Below are positions 36,362 through 45,043 of a stretch of 64,000 nucleotides of DNA, piece after piece. The translations under genes and the position numbers were made by a program. The notes under the pieces were generated by a model. That model was not told where the DNA came from and searched no databases. It was given only the letters and a program-made list of their open reading frames with translations. The DNA lies in assembly GCA_964645775.1 (NCBI GenBank), contig CAZYBU010000006.1, forward strand, positions 60,613-124,612, given 5' to 3'. Each line of letters opens with the position of its first letter. The first letter of the stretch is position 1. The stretch is from CAZYBU01 sp964645775 (GTDB taxonomy: Bacteria > Spirochaetota > UBA4802 > UBA5550).

Positions 36362-37130
36362 TTTACATGATCTTTGTTTTTCCTATGAAAAGACGCGGGT
36401 TCTAAATAACATTACCGTTTCTTTTAACAGAGGAAAAATATACGGTATAATCGGACCTAACGGTTCCGGTAAAACGACTCTCCTTAGATGCATCAATCGT
36501 ATATTGGAGCCGGAAGGCAAGGTCAGTTACGGGGAGACAGATCTGGCATATTTGCAGAGGAAAAAACTCGCGGCAATGATAGGTTTTGTTCCCCAGAAAG
36601 AGTCGATTGATTTTCCCTTTACAGTTTTAGATATCTTAAAAATGGGCAGATATCACTCAATGAAACCTTTTTCGGAAATGACTGGAGAAGACTTCAGAAT
36701 GATAGACTATGTATCGGATCTCCTTGATCTCGAAACATTTTTAGACAGGAATATAAATGAGATTAGTGGAGGTGAATTCCAAAAAGTCATCATCGCACGG
36801 GCACTAATCCAGGAACCTGTGATAATTTTGATGGATGAACCCACCCTTCATCTTGATCCGGGGCATCAACTGGAACTTCTGGATATTGTCAAAAAGGTGA
36901 CCCGGGATAAAGATATGATCAGCATAATGGTATCCCATGATCTGTATATGGCCGGAAGATTCTTTGATGAGCTCATAATCATGAATCATGGTACTGTTCA
37001 TTCTGTTGGCAAACCGATTGATGTTCTTACAAAAAAGACCATCAGGGAAATATATAATGTCGATGTAGACATCATTCATGAACAGAATGATGATTCCATA
37101 ATTATTGTTCCGAAAAAACTATGCTCATAG
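36351..37130 (+). CDS. ABC transporter ATPase, FecE/BtuD/HmuV-like
   Basis: 259 residues from a GTG that overlaps the permease by 11 bp. Walker A GPNGSGKTT, Q-loop FVPQKE, signature ISGGEFQK, Walker B IILMDEPT and switch His in VSHD. Powers the permease. Dimeric at the cytoplasmic face. Confidence 0.92.
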   Translation: MILDLHDLCFSYEKTRVLNNITVSFNRGKIYGIIGPNGSGKTTLLRCINRILEPEGKVSYGETDLAYLQRKKLAAMIGFVPQKESIDFPFTVLDILKMGRYHSMKPFSEMTGEDFRMIDYVSDLLDLETFLDRNINEISGGEFQKVIIARALIQEPVIILMDEPTLHLDPGHQLELLDIVKKVTRDKDMISIMVSHDLYMAGRFFDELIIMNHGTVHSVGKPIDVLTKKTIREIYNVDVDIIHEQNDDSIIIVPKKLCS

Positions 37131-37150
37131 ATTATTAAAAGGTGCGTATA

Positions 37151-39127
37151 ATGAGTTATTTAGAAACAGTCTTTCCTTTTACTGCAATTGTGGGTCAGGA
37201 AAAAATGAAAAAGGCGCTTATTCTTAATGCTGTAAACTGGAATCTGGGCGGCCTTTTAATTCGCGGGGAAAAGGGAACGGCGAAATCAACTGCTGTCCGA
37301 TCGCTTGCGCGTCTTTTACCTGAGATAGAGGTCATAGATGGTTGTCCATTTAACTGCGATCCCGCCGGCCTCCATGGGCTTTGTTCCTGGTGTGAAGAGA
37401 AAAGAATGTCTGGTAAGACAATTTCTTCAGTTAAAAGAAAGATGAGAGTAGTGGATCTGCCTCTAAACTCGACTGAGGATCGCGTGGTCGGCACCATGGA
37501 TATTGAGCGTGCTATTGGCAAGGGAGAACGTGCGTATGAACCAGGCATTCTTGCTATGGTCAACAGAGGAATACTGTATGTTGATGAAGTAAATCTTCTC
37601 GATGATCATATTGTTGATGTTCTCCTGGACTCGGCGGCAATGGGAAGGAACTATGTTGAAAGAGAGGGCATATCCTTTTCTCATGATTCAAGATTCATAC
37701 TGATTGGTACCATGAACCCTGAAGAGGGTGATCTCAGGCCACAGCTTTTAGATAGATTTGGGCTTTGCATCGATGTGGAGGGTGTTGACAAGCCTGATGA
37801 GAGGATTTCTGTTATTGAACGTTACATGCAATATGAGAATGATCCGGAGAGTTTTTATCGATTATGGGAAAACGAAGAGAAATCCTTAGCGGATGAAATA
37901 GTCAAAGCGAGGGAAATGCTTCCTCATGTAAGTTATGGTAATGATATGTACCAACTGATAGTTAATATTTCTCTGGATATGAATGTTGATGGTCACAGGG
38001 CGGATATTTTCATGCTGAAAACAGCCAAGACTCTGGCAGCATACCATAACAGGCTAAACGTGATTGAAGAAGACGTTCATGAGGCGGCGGAACTTGTTCT
38101 GAAACACAGGATGAGAAAGCAACCTTTTCAGGATAGCAGTTTGGACAGCGATAGCCTGCGAGAGTCGCTTGAAAAGAAAAAAAAAAGTGAATCAGGAACT
38201 GATAAAAGGAAATCACAAATAAACCATGGTGACAAAGGAGATGAATCATCGGAAAAAACTGAGAATAAGGAGAAGGTTTTCCAATCGGCTGACAGTTATT
38301 TACTGAAAGAACTGAAATCGAAAAAGGATAAACAGGTAAAAAGCGGTTCCGGAAGAAGAAGCAAAGTGAAAAGCGATGACAAAAGAGGTCGATATGGAGG
38401 CAGATGTCAGATTAATCCGAATAGCCTGGACATAGCTTTCGATTCCACGCTAAGGGCTGCCGCGCCTTATCAGGTTTTTAGACAACAAAAAGAAGAAATG
38501 GCATTTATTCTTAAACAAAAAGACCTGAGAACAAAAGTTCGTGAAAAGAAGACCGGGAATACAATATTATTTCTTGTAGACTCGTCAGGTTCTATGGGAG
38601 CTTCTCAAAGAATGTCTGAAAGCAAAGGTGCTGTCCTTTCTCTTTTAAAGGACGCATATAAAAAACGAGACAAGGTTGGGTTGGTTTCTTTCAGAGGAAA
38701 ATCTGCGGAGGTACATCTTCCTCCCACTTCAAATGTTGAGATAGCCCAGAAGTATCTTGATAACCTGCCAACAGGGGGTAAAACCCCACTTTCTTCAGGT
38801 CTGATGGCTTGCTCGCAAGTATTTAAAAAAGAACTATCAAGTGGCATAAAAAGAAAACTGCTGTTAGTATTGATTTCTGATGGAAAGGCAAACGTCAGTG
38901 TTAATCTTGATAATAATCCCTTGCAGGAGGCCTGTGGGATTGCTGAAGGTATAAGAAAAATGGGAGCTGACTCTTTGATTGTTGATACTGAGAGAGGTTT
39001 TGTTCGATTTCGAAATCTTGAACGTATTTCAAAGATCCTTAACGGTCGCTATTGTTCGGTGGATGAATTAAAGGCCGGTTCTGTTACTCGAATGATAAAA
39101 GAAACCCTGAATAAGGTGGCTTGGTGA
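37151..39127 (+). CDS. Fused ChlI-ChlD-type AAA+/VWA chelatase subunit
   Basis: 658 residues from ATG 37151 (SD AAGG nearby); GTG 37142 would add three. N-terminal ChlI/BchI AAA+ (about 5-335): Walker A GEKGTAKST, Walker B LYVDEVN and the sensor arginine region. Then a charged Lys/Ser/Glu linker (about 345-430) and a VWA domain (about 475-655) with a MIDAS DSSGS. In cobalt and magnesium chelatases separate I/S and D/T subunits do this; here they are one chain. It is the expected ATPase partner of the CobN-like protein, spending ATP to remodel it. Overlaps exbB by one base (TGATG). Confidence 0.88.
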   Translation: MSYLETVFPFTAIVGQEKMKKALILNAVNWNLGGLLIRGEKGTAKSTAVRSLARLLPEIEVIDGCPFNCDPAGLHGLCSWCEEKRMSGKTISSVKRKMRVVDLPLNSTEDRVVGTMDIERAIGKGERAYEPGILAMVNRGILYVDEVNLLDDHIVDVLLDSAAMGRNYVEREGISFSHDSRFILIGTMNPEEGDLRPQLLDRFGLCIDVEGVDKPDERISVIERYMQYENDPESFYRLWENEEKSLADEIVKAREMLPHVSYGNDMYQLIVNISLDMNVDGHRADIFMLKTAKTLAAYHNRLNVIEEDVHEAAELVLKHRMRKQPFQDSSLDSDSLRESLEKKKKSESGTDKRKSQINHGDKGDESSEKTENKEKVFQSADSYLLKELKSKKDKQVKSGSGRRSKVKSDDKRGRYGGRCQINPNSLDIAFDSTLRAAAPYQVFRQQKEEMAFILKQKDLRTKVREKKTGNTILFLVDSSGSMGASQRMSESKGAVLSLLKDAYKKRDKVGLVSFRGKSAEVHLPPTSNVEIAQKYLDNLPTGGKTPLSSGLMACSQVFKKELSSGIKRKLLLVLISDGKANVSVNLDNNPLQEACGIAEGIRKMGADSLIVDTERGFVRFRNLERISKILNGRYCSVDELKAGSVTRMIKETLNKVAW

Positions 39128-39726
39128 TGCTGGTTTTAATGTTAAAGGGAGGAGTAGTAATTTGGGTAATACTCATGTGTTCAATTATATCCATTGCCCT
39201 GATAATCGAGAGAGCTTTTACTTTCGTTTATATAGATAGAAAGATAATCCAGAGGTTGCCTCTGATTGGGAAACAGGCTTTACCTGAGCCGGCTGATTAC
39301 AAAAATGAGAAAATGGACCCTGTTTTTATATCTATAGAGGACAGTCTGAGGGATTATGAAAAATCTCAGATTTCATATAAGGAACTGGAGACAAGGATGT
39401 CTCATGCGGGTAGTCATATAATTCGCGGTCTGGAAAAAAATCTGTTCTGGTTAAATATTATAGCCAGCGTGGCGCCTCTGCTCGGGTTACTTGGTACGGT
39501 GCTTGGTATGATTAATTCTTTCAGGGCCATAGAATCAATGATATCGAGCGTGAATCCGTCAATGATTGCCGGCGGAATATGGGAAGCCATGATCACGACC
39601 GCAGCGGGGTTGATAGTAGCTTTTCCTTCTATTGTCGCCTACCATTACTTTCAATCAAAAGCGGATGATTATTCTCATGCTGTTCGTGAATCATTACAAT
39701 ACGTTCTGCACAGGTCAACAAGTTAA
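39127..39726 (+). CDS. exbB: ExbB/TolQ/MotA-family proton channel subunit
   Basis: 199 residues from ATG 39127, sharing one base with the previous stop. Three membrane segments, with the conserved ANIASVAPLLGLLGTVLGMI-like stretch (IIASVAPLLGLLGTVLG) and AGGIWEAMITTAAGL. Uses the proton gradient to energise TonB together with the next two genes. Confidence 0.88.
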   Translation: MLVLMLKGGVVIWVILMCSIISIALIIERAFTFVYIDRKIIQRLPLIGKQALPEPADYKNEKMDPVFISIEDSLRDYEKSQISYKELETRMSHAGSHIIRGLEKNLFWLNIIASVAPLLGLLGTVLGMINSFRAIESMISSVNPSMIAGGIWEAMITTAAGLIVAFPSIVAYHYFQSKADDYSHAVRESLQYVLHRSTS

Positions 39727-39728
39727 TA

Positions 39729-40166
39729 ATGGAAGAAAAGGGAATTTCAATAGTAAGAAAAAAGAAGGATTTTACGGGTTTAAACATTGCCCCATTAGTC
39801 GATATTATTTTTATTCTGCTGATTTTTTTTATGGTGACCTGGCAATTTTCTAGCGACCATGGGATAAAAATTTCACTTCCTGAATCTGAAACCGCTTCTC
39901 CGGGTGAGAAAGATGTTGTCATAGTTTCAATTAATAGGGACAGAGAAATCTATCTAGGGGACGAAATTATTGAAATTGATTCTTTGGAAAATAAACTCTT
40001 GTTAATTAAGAAACGAAGAAATATTACCAGCCTTGTAATCAGAGCGGACAGAAAAGTAGAACTGGAGTATGCGGTTATGATTTTTGACAGGGTAAAAAAA
40101 GCTGGTATGGATGTGGTAACTCTTTCCACCGAGAAGGAATATGGTAAAGCTGCGTCAGATAAATAA
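39729..40166 (+). CDS. exbD: ExbD-family protein
   Basis: 145 residues. Single N-terminal helix (LVDIIFILLIFFMVT) carrying the proton-path Asp, then a periplasmic domain ending in the VVTLSTEKE type. Overlaps tonB by 26 bp. Confidence 0.88.
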   Translation: MEEKGISIVRKKKDFTGLNIAPLVDIIFILLIFFMVTWQFSSDHGIKISLPESETASPGEKDVVIVSINRDREIYLGDEIIEIDSLENKLLLIKKRRNITSLVIRADRKVELEYAVMIFDRVKKAGMDVVTLSTEKEYGKAASDK

Positions 40167-40716
40167 TTTGAGTTTTGTCATATCTATACTATCGCATTTG
40201 TTATTGATAACAGCGTTATCAGTACCCATATCGGGGAACAAGCAGGTGATTCAGCAAAATAATAAAGAAATGGTTGTGATTGACACACATTCCTTTATTG
40301 CGGAAATGCCATCGAACAAAATTATTGCGGATAAAACAACTGTTCTGGATAACGAAGAAAGAGAAGATAGATATAATCCCGATTCCTTCGGAAAAAAATC
40401 TTCGAGTAGTGATTTCAAAAAAGATGAGACCGAATTAATTCGTTTTAAAGACCTGATACGAAAGGAAATCGAAAAAAGAAAGAAATATCCCTTAATTGCG
40501 AAAAAACGTGATATTGATGGGATTGTGGAGGTCTCTTTTCTTCTTAATTCAGATGGATCATTGAGCCATCTTATGATAGAGCGTTCTTCGAACTATAGAA
40601 TTCTTGACCAGGCTGCACTTGAGCTTATTCATACTACGGTTCCTTTCCCAGCTTTTCCTGATACTCTGAAAGATGATTCTATACAGATTAATGTTTCAAT
40701 CGTTTATTCAAAATGA
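40141..40716 (+). CDS. tonB: TonB energy transducer
   Basis: 191 residues. N-terminal anchor (about 10-30), a charged middle, and a C-terminal TonB domain (YPLIAKKRDIDGIVEVSFLL, ILDQAALELI, PFPAFPD). Short and with little proline. Dedicated TonB for the receptor at 26342. Last gene of the locus. Confidence 0.87.
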   Translation: MVKLRQINNLSFVISILSHLLLITALSVPISGNKQVIQQNNKEMVVIDTHSFIAEMPSNKIIADKTTVLDNEEREDRYNPDSFGKKSSSSDFKKDETELIRFKDLIRKEIEKRKKYPLIAKKRDIDGIVEVSFLLNSDGSLSHLMIERSSNYRILDQAALELIHTTVPFPAFPDTLKDDSIQINVSIVYSK

Positions 40717-40755
40717 GATATTACCAAAAAGCAGGTCAGCGGTACTGATAGCCTG

Positions 40756-40988
40756 ATGATAGAAACAATCCAACAGCTACTTCCGGAAGAAACAGGTCGT
40801 CACCTGGCGGAACTGATCTATGCAACGGACAGGTCCCTGTTCCGTTTTATGTTCGAGAGCGAACAGGTTTCCTGGGCTGGTTTTTGGCAAAATCGCTTCT
40901 TGAAACCAGGGGTGTTTTCTGGGCCTGGATTATTCACTTTATTCAGGATGGGGTGATGTTTTTATCGCTGCTGGGCCTTAAGGCCTAA
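40756..40988 (+). pseudogene. Junction of two gene fragments: GNAT N-terminus joined to CPBP-like C-terminus
   Basis: From ATG 40756 the frame reads an acetyltransferase-like N-terminus (PEETGRHLAELIYATDRSLF) to about 40860. In the next frame, 40857-40988, a CPBP-protease-like tail follows (GWFLAKSLLETRGVFWAWII then HFIQDGVMFLSLL) to TAA. Neither half is complete. Fusion of two different gene ends points to a deletion or insertion scar at the right edge of the tetrapyrrole island. Confidence 0.6.
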
Positions 40989-41257
40989 GAGCCATTGCAT
41001 CCTCTTAAAAAGAACAGTAAAAAAATGAAGCATTCCCGTTATTTGCTTGACATAAATAAGACATGCCGTATAAGGGTCTATTAAACAGGATGCAGCGAAA
41101 AATGCATCACCGATATAGTATCAGAATCAGTTAACCCCGATTTTCTTTCCTTGTTGCATTATTCCAGGTGAAAAAAACGGCTTACCAGTGTTATGTTGCT
41201 ATATCCGGCAGCATTTCGTTATTGTGTCCAGACTCATACAATTTCAGGAGCAGTTCA
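40989..41257. other. Gene-free stretch holding the cold-shock gene leader
   Basis: No supported ORF. The last ~100 bases probably form the long 5' leader of the cold-shock gene, a feature common to csp mRNAs. I cannot fix the promoter. Confidence 0.4.
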
Positions 41258-41458
41258 ATGGAACAGGGAACAGTAAAATGGTTTAACGAAAGCAAGGGAT
41301 ATGGATTTATCCAAAAGAACAGCGGTGGTGATATCTTCGTCCATCACAGCGGAATCGACGGTGAGGGTTTTAAGACCCTTGATGAAGGTGTCAGCGTACA
41401 GTTCAACGTGGAAGATACCCCTAAGGGCCCACGCGCCATATCCGTATCTGTCATATAA
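41258..41458 (+). CDS. Cold-shock protein, CspA family
   Basis: 66 residues from ATG 41258, eight bases after AGGAG. A longer reading upstream has no ribosome site. RNP1 KGYGFI and RNP2 DIFVHHS are present. Binds single-stranded RNA and DNA. Followed by a hairpin and then a small basic protein gene. Confidence 0.95.
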   Translation: MEQGTVKWFNESKGYGFIQKNSGGDIFVHHSGIDGEGFKTLDEGVSVQFNVEDTPKGPRAISVSVI

Positions 41459-41482
41459 CCGGATTCTATCATGCAGTACATG

Positions 41483-41512
41483 TCTGCCCGGCTAACAATA
41501 TGGCCGGGCAGA
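41483..41512 (+). terminator. Hairpin after the cold-shock gene
   Basis: TCTGCCCGGC (41483-41492) pairs with GCCGGGCAGA (41503-41512), 10-bp perfect stem, 10-nt loop. There is no T run after it, so it is a weak terminator or mRNA-end stabiliser. Confidence 0.5.
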
Positions 41513-41566
41513 TATATTGCTGTCTGAAAATCCTCTGGCCAGATACAATATTCACAAGAAGGTTCT

Positions 41567-41710
41567 ATGTCAAAAAAAAGAAAGAGTCCCTACGAGACGG
41601 CCAAACGTCAGAAAGAACTGGAAAAAAAGAAAAAGAAAGAGATGAAAAAAAATAAAAAGCTCGAGAAAACCCAGGAGGATTCATCTCCCGACCAGGAACA
41701 GGATTCCTGA
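41567..41710 (+). CDS. Very basic 47-residue protein downstream of the cold-shock gene
   Basis: ATG 41567 after AAGAAGG. 47 residues, nearly half Lys/Arg/Glu, with SPYETAKRQKELEKKKKKE and an acidic SSPDQEQDS end; one charged helix predicted. Similar small YETAKRQ-type proteins occur in other bacteria, without known function. RNA binding is plausible from composition only. Confidence 0.65.
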   Translation: MSKKRKSPYETAKRQKELEKKKKKEMKKNKKLEKTQEDSSPDQEQDS

Positions 41711-41863
41711 ATTATATTCCGTTTTGCTTAGCGAGTTACTCAATCCGTCTTTTGTTGTGTGATAGTTTACTTCAGCATCTTTTCAGTCCTTATTATAAGA
41801 TTTTTTACAGTAACCCGGTTGTTTATTTCCTGACAGTGTAACCATTCATGGTAAATTCAGCCG

Positions 41864-42550
41864 ATGAAAATCGTCATCCTTTCAGACCTGCATATCGGAA
41901 GCGTTGAATTCGAGAAGAACCTTCCAGGATTTGCTGATTTTCTTGATCACCTGGAGCGTGACCACGAATCGATTATTCTGGCAGGGGACGTTTTCGAGCT
42001 CTATTTTCCCCGTTTTCCCCTTAGTCCCTGGAGAGAGTTTCGTAAAATCCGGGAAACGTACCGGGGTATTACGGACCGCTTCTTCCATCCTCCCTATACC
42101 CTTCTTGCAGGCAACCACGACTGGGTTCTTTCCCGAAAGGGTTTCCCGGGTGAACTAATCATTGAAGAAGACTCCATGAAGATATACATAACTCACGGTG
42201 AAATCTGTGACCCTAACTATTCTTCATCCTTCCGGTCATGGCTGTCCCGATCCTACATGTGGATCGCCTGGAAACTGAAACAGGCCGGCCTTTCGTATTT
42301 ATACGACCTGGGCGTTGAATCGGATAAACGGTTGAATATGGATGATGACTCCGCCTACAGGGAATTCGCGCGCGTGAAGGTCAGGGAAGGATTCCGTCTC
42401 GTGGTCATGGGACATACACACGTCGAACGGAACCTGAAGCTTGATGGCGGAAGGTATATCAATACAGGGGACTGCGTGCAGAGAAAAATGTACCTGTCCA
42501 TTGATACAGAGACAGGCGTTGTTGAACTTAAATACCATGGGCCCCGATAG
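41864..42550 (+). CDS. LpxH-like metallophosphoesterase
   Basis: 228 residues. Five calcineurin-type metal motifs: SDLHIGS, AGDVFE, LAGNHDW, THGEI and GHTHVE. Closest in pattern to UDP-2,3-diacylglucosamine hydrolase (lipid A synthesis, LpxH) at a similar length. Other metallophosphatases remain possible. Its stop codon lies inside one copy of the dispersed palindrome. Converges with the BCCT transporter. Confidence 0.8.
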   Translation: MKIVILSDLHIGSVEFEKNLPGFADFLDHLERDHESIILAGDVFELYFPRFPLSPWREFRKIRETYRGITDRFFHPPYTLLAGNHDWVLSRKGFPGELIIEEDSMKIYITHGEICDPNYSSSFRSWLSRSYMWIAWKLKQAGLSYLYDLGVESDKRLNMDDDSAYREFARVKVREGFRLVVMGHTHVERNLKLDGGRYINTGDCVQRKMYLSIDTETGVVELKYHGPR

Positions 42551-42561
42551 GTATCGGTACC
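42544..42561. repeat. Dispersed palindrome copy 2
   Basis: CCGATAGGTATCGGTACC; core arms CCGATA/TATCGG around GG. It contains the stop codon of the LpxH-like gene. The left outer arm is degenerate. Confidence 0.55.
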
Positions 42562-42598
42562 TTCGTATTGTTTATGCTGAATTATGGGTATTAAATTT

Positions 42599-44122
42599 TC
42601 AGCTTTCAAGGCTCTCAGGCGTGATCTCCATCTCCTCCGGTTCATTCTCCCGTTCGTAACGGAGGGCCTTTACCAGGGCCACACAGAGAAAGACCATGAC
42701 CACGGTAAAGGGGAGAGCCGCGGCGATAACCATCTTCTTCAGGGCCTCGATTCCTCCCGCTACGAGGAGGATGGAGGCGGTAGAGGATTGAATAATCCCC
42801 CAGAGTATCTTTCTTGTGGCCGGCGGTTTGACGTTTCCCCTGGAGGTCATGATGGCCAGGACATAGGTGGCGGAATCGGCCGACGTGATGAAAAAGACGG
42901 CCAGGAGGAGCACGGTAGTTATTGAAAGGGCCATAGTCAGGGGGTAGTGGTTGTACATGTGGAACAGGGCCGTGGGTACGTTCTCCACGGCCTGTGGGGC
43001 TATACTGATGCCCCTGTGAAGTTCAAGGTGCAGGGCGGACCCTCCAAAGACGGAGAACCAGAGGAAGGTGAGCGCTGTCGGAACGATGAGAGTGACTGTA
43101 ACGAATTCCCGGATTGTCCGCCCGCGGGAGATACTGGCGATAAAGAGACCGACAAAAGGGGACCAGGCGATCCATGTGGCCCAGTAGAAGAGGGTCCAGG
43201 CCCGGGTCCACCGGTATCCTTCGAAGGGATTGGTGTTCAGGCTCATGGATACAATGTTGGAAAGGTAATGTCCCGCCGTACTGCTCAGGATGTTCAGTAT
43301 GTAGGAGGATGGTCCAAGAATAAACATGAGGGCCAGGAGGACCAGGGCAACAGTGATATTGGTCTTGGACAGCATCTGGATTCCCCTCTCAAGACCGGAG
43401 AGGCTGGAGAACATGAACAGGATAGTCACAACGCCTATGATCGTCAGGGTGGTGATAATATTATTCGGTATCCCGAAGACCATGGCGAGGCCGCTGTTAA
43501 TCTGGAGGGCGCCCAGTCCCAGGGATGTGGCGATTCCAAAAACCGTGGCAAAGATCGCGAGTATGTCGATGAGCTTTCCCATGGGTCCGTATATTCGGTC
43601 CCCTATGAGAGGATAAAATGCACTGGATATAAGGAAGGGCATGTCTCTCCTGAAACAGAAGTAGGCTATGGAGAGACTCATGATTATGTAGATTGCCCAG
43701 GGATGGAATCCCCAGTGGAAGAAGCTGTACTGCATGGCGAAACGGGCCGCTTCCCCCGATTGCCGCGTGATATACTCTGGAGGGTTCATGAAGTTGGAAA
43801 GGGGCTCCGCCACGCCGAAGAAGATAAGACCAATTCCCATGCCGGCCGCGAAGAGCATGCTTACCCAGCCGAAGTAGCTGAAAACCGGTTTTTCATAGTC
43901 TTTGCCCAGCTTGACGTTCCTGTAGGGACCCAGGGCCAGCCAAAGGCTGAAAAGCAGAAACCCGAGTACGGAAATCAGGTAACCCCAACCGAATTTATTG
44001 ATGATGACACTGTGGATCATGGAGGCGAATCTGTAGAGGCCTTCATGATCGTAAACGCCGTATCCCACCAGGGAGAGGACGATCAGCAGTGAAATGTAGA
44101 ATACGAGGTTAATCTGTTTCAT
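42599..44122 (-). CDS. BCCT-family betaine/carnitine/choline transporter
   Basis: 507 residues from ATG 44122; the longer frame overlaps the stress-protein gene. Twelve helices. AAGMGIGLIFFGVAEP (glycine stretch of Na+-coupled BCCT carriers) and FFHWGFHPWAIY with the substrate tryptophans. Takes up glycine betaine or a similar trimethylammonium osmolyte, coupled to sodium. Long terminal extensions with sensor function, as in BetP, are absent. Overlaps the USP gene by 14 bp, so both are translated together. Confidence 0.9.
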   Translation of the reverse strand: MKQINLVFYISLLIVLSLVGYGVYDHEGLYRFASMIHSVIINKFGWGYLISVLGFLLFSLWLALGPYRNVKLGKDYEKPVFSYFGWVSMLFAAGMGIGLIFFGVAEPLSNFMNPPEYITRQSGEAARFAMQYSFFHWGFHPWAIYIIMSLSIAYFCFRRDMPFLISSAFYPLIGDRIYGPMGKLIDILAIFATVFGIATSLGLGALQINSGLAMVFGIPNNIITTLTIIGVVTILFMFSSLSGLERGIQMLSKTNITVALVLLALMFILGPSSYILNILSSTAGHYLSNIVSMSLNTNPFEGYRWTRAWTLFYWATWIAWSPFVGLFIASISRGRTIREFVTVTLIVPTALTFLWFSVFGGSALHLELHRGISIAPQAVENVPTALFHMYNHYPLTMALSITTVLLLAVFFITSADSATYVLAIMTSRGNVKPPATRKILWGIIQSSTASILLVAGGIEALKKMVIAAALPFTVVMVFLCVALVKALRYERENEPEEMEITPESLES

Positions 44123-44942
44123 AGCCGATGATTCCCCTCTCTTTCGCCGGTATGACCAGGACAGAACAGCTTGCTCTGTGGACGATGTTCTCCGCCGTGG
44201 AACCGAGCACCTTCTGGCGCGTGGACCCATCGCCATGTTTTCCGATGATGATCAGGTCGGCCCCCTCCTTTCGAGCCTGCCTGGGGATAGCCTTTTCAGG
44301 GCTACCGGTCATGATCAACCTGTCTATCCGCTCGTACAAGGTATCGCATTTCTTTTCGATACCCGCCATCTTTTCTTCGATTTTCTCCAGGCGCAGGGTT
44401 TCACTCTTCGGATCGGGGGCCCGGTCACCCACGTTAAGGATCATCAGGTGTTCCGCGGCCAGGCCGGGGTAGGTAAGGTAGGGGAGTATCCCCTCCTCTA
44501 CGGGGTTGAAATCCGCCGCGAAAATTACCGTGGTCAGCTTGTCACTTTTTTTCAGCAACCATTGTTTGTAGATAAATATCGGTTTGTCGCTCAGGCGAAT
44601 CACGTCCTTGGTTACGCTTCCCATGAGGGCATGCTGGAGAACCGATTTTCTTTCCCACGGAATAGCGATAAAGTCAGCCTTCAGGGAATCGGCTGCGTTA
44701 ATGATTTCCACGGCCGGCGCGCCGAAACGTATCTCAATATGTACGTCCATGCCTGTCTCATTGCAGGCTTCGGCAAGGGTCTCCATTTTTTTACGGGCGT
44801 GGCGTTCTCCCCGCAGTGAACCGGGTATCACGGTAAAAAGGTAAATGGTGTCTGTGTCGAAATGGCGGTGAAAAGAGACCAGGGACTCAACCTCGGCCGG
44901 CGACTCGTTAAGGTTGAGCGGGATAAGAACGGTGTTGAACAT
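44109..44942 (-). CDS. Universal stress protein, two-domain
   Basis: 277 residues: an N-terminal USP-like domain (MFNTVLIPLNLNES...) and a C-terminal one with the ATP-binding signature IIGKHGDGS...LGSTAENIVHRASCSVLVI. GGGAG precedes ATG. A USP that overlaps a compatible-solute carrier recalls TeaD, which regulates the ectoine carrier TeaABC. Regulation of the BCCT carrier is a reasonable guess. Confidence 0.88.
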   Translation of the reverse strand: MFNTVLIPLNLNESPAEVESLVSFHRHFDTDTIYLFTVIPGSLRGERHARKKMETLAEACNETGMDVHIEIRFGAPAVEIINAADSLKADFIAIPWERKSVLQHALMGSVTKDVIRLSDKPIFIYKQWLLKKSDKLTTVIFAADFNPVEEGILPYLTYPGLAAEHLMILNVGDRAPDPKSETLRLEKIEEKMAGIEKKCDTLYERIDRLIMTGSPEKAIPRQARKEGADLIIIGKHGDGSTRQKVLGSTAENIVHRASCSVLVIPAKERGIIGYETD

Positions 44943-45043
44943 ATACGGTCTCCCGGGAAAGGATTGCCAAATCTATCACACCCCTTTTTTCGTGTCAAAC
45001 AGACCCTGGATTGAATGGTTGATCATAGACTTTTTTTCCGGGA

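Noticed and set aside
29662..39127. Cobalamin or bacteriochlorophyll synthesis locus
   Set aside because: CobN- and ChlI/ChlD-like proteins alone suggest this, but no other cob, cbi or bch gene is present, and the flanking receptor and transporter genes point to uptake.
42947..44092. 381-codon open frame on the plus strand
   Set aside because: Antisense to the BCCT transporter, Gly/Glu/Asp-rich as expected of a shadow, no ribosome site.
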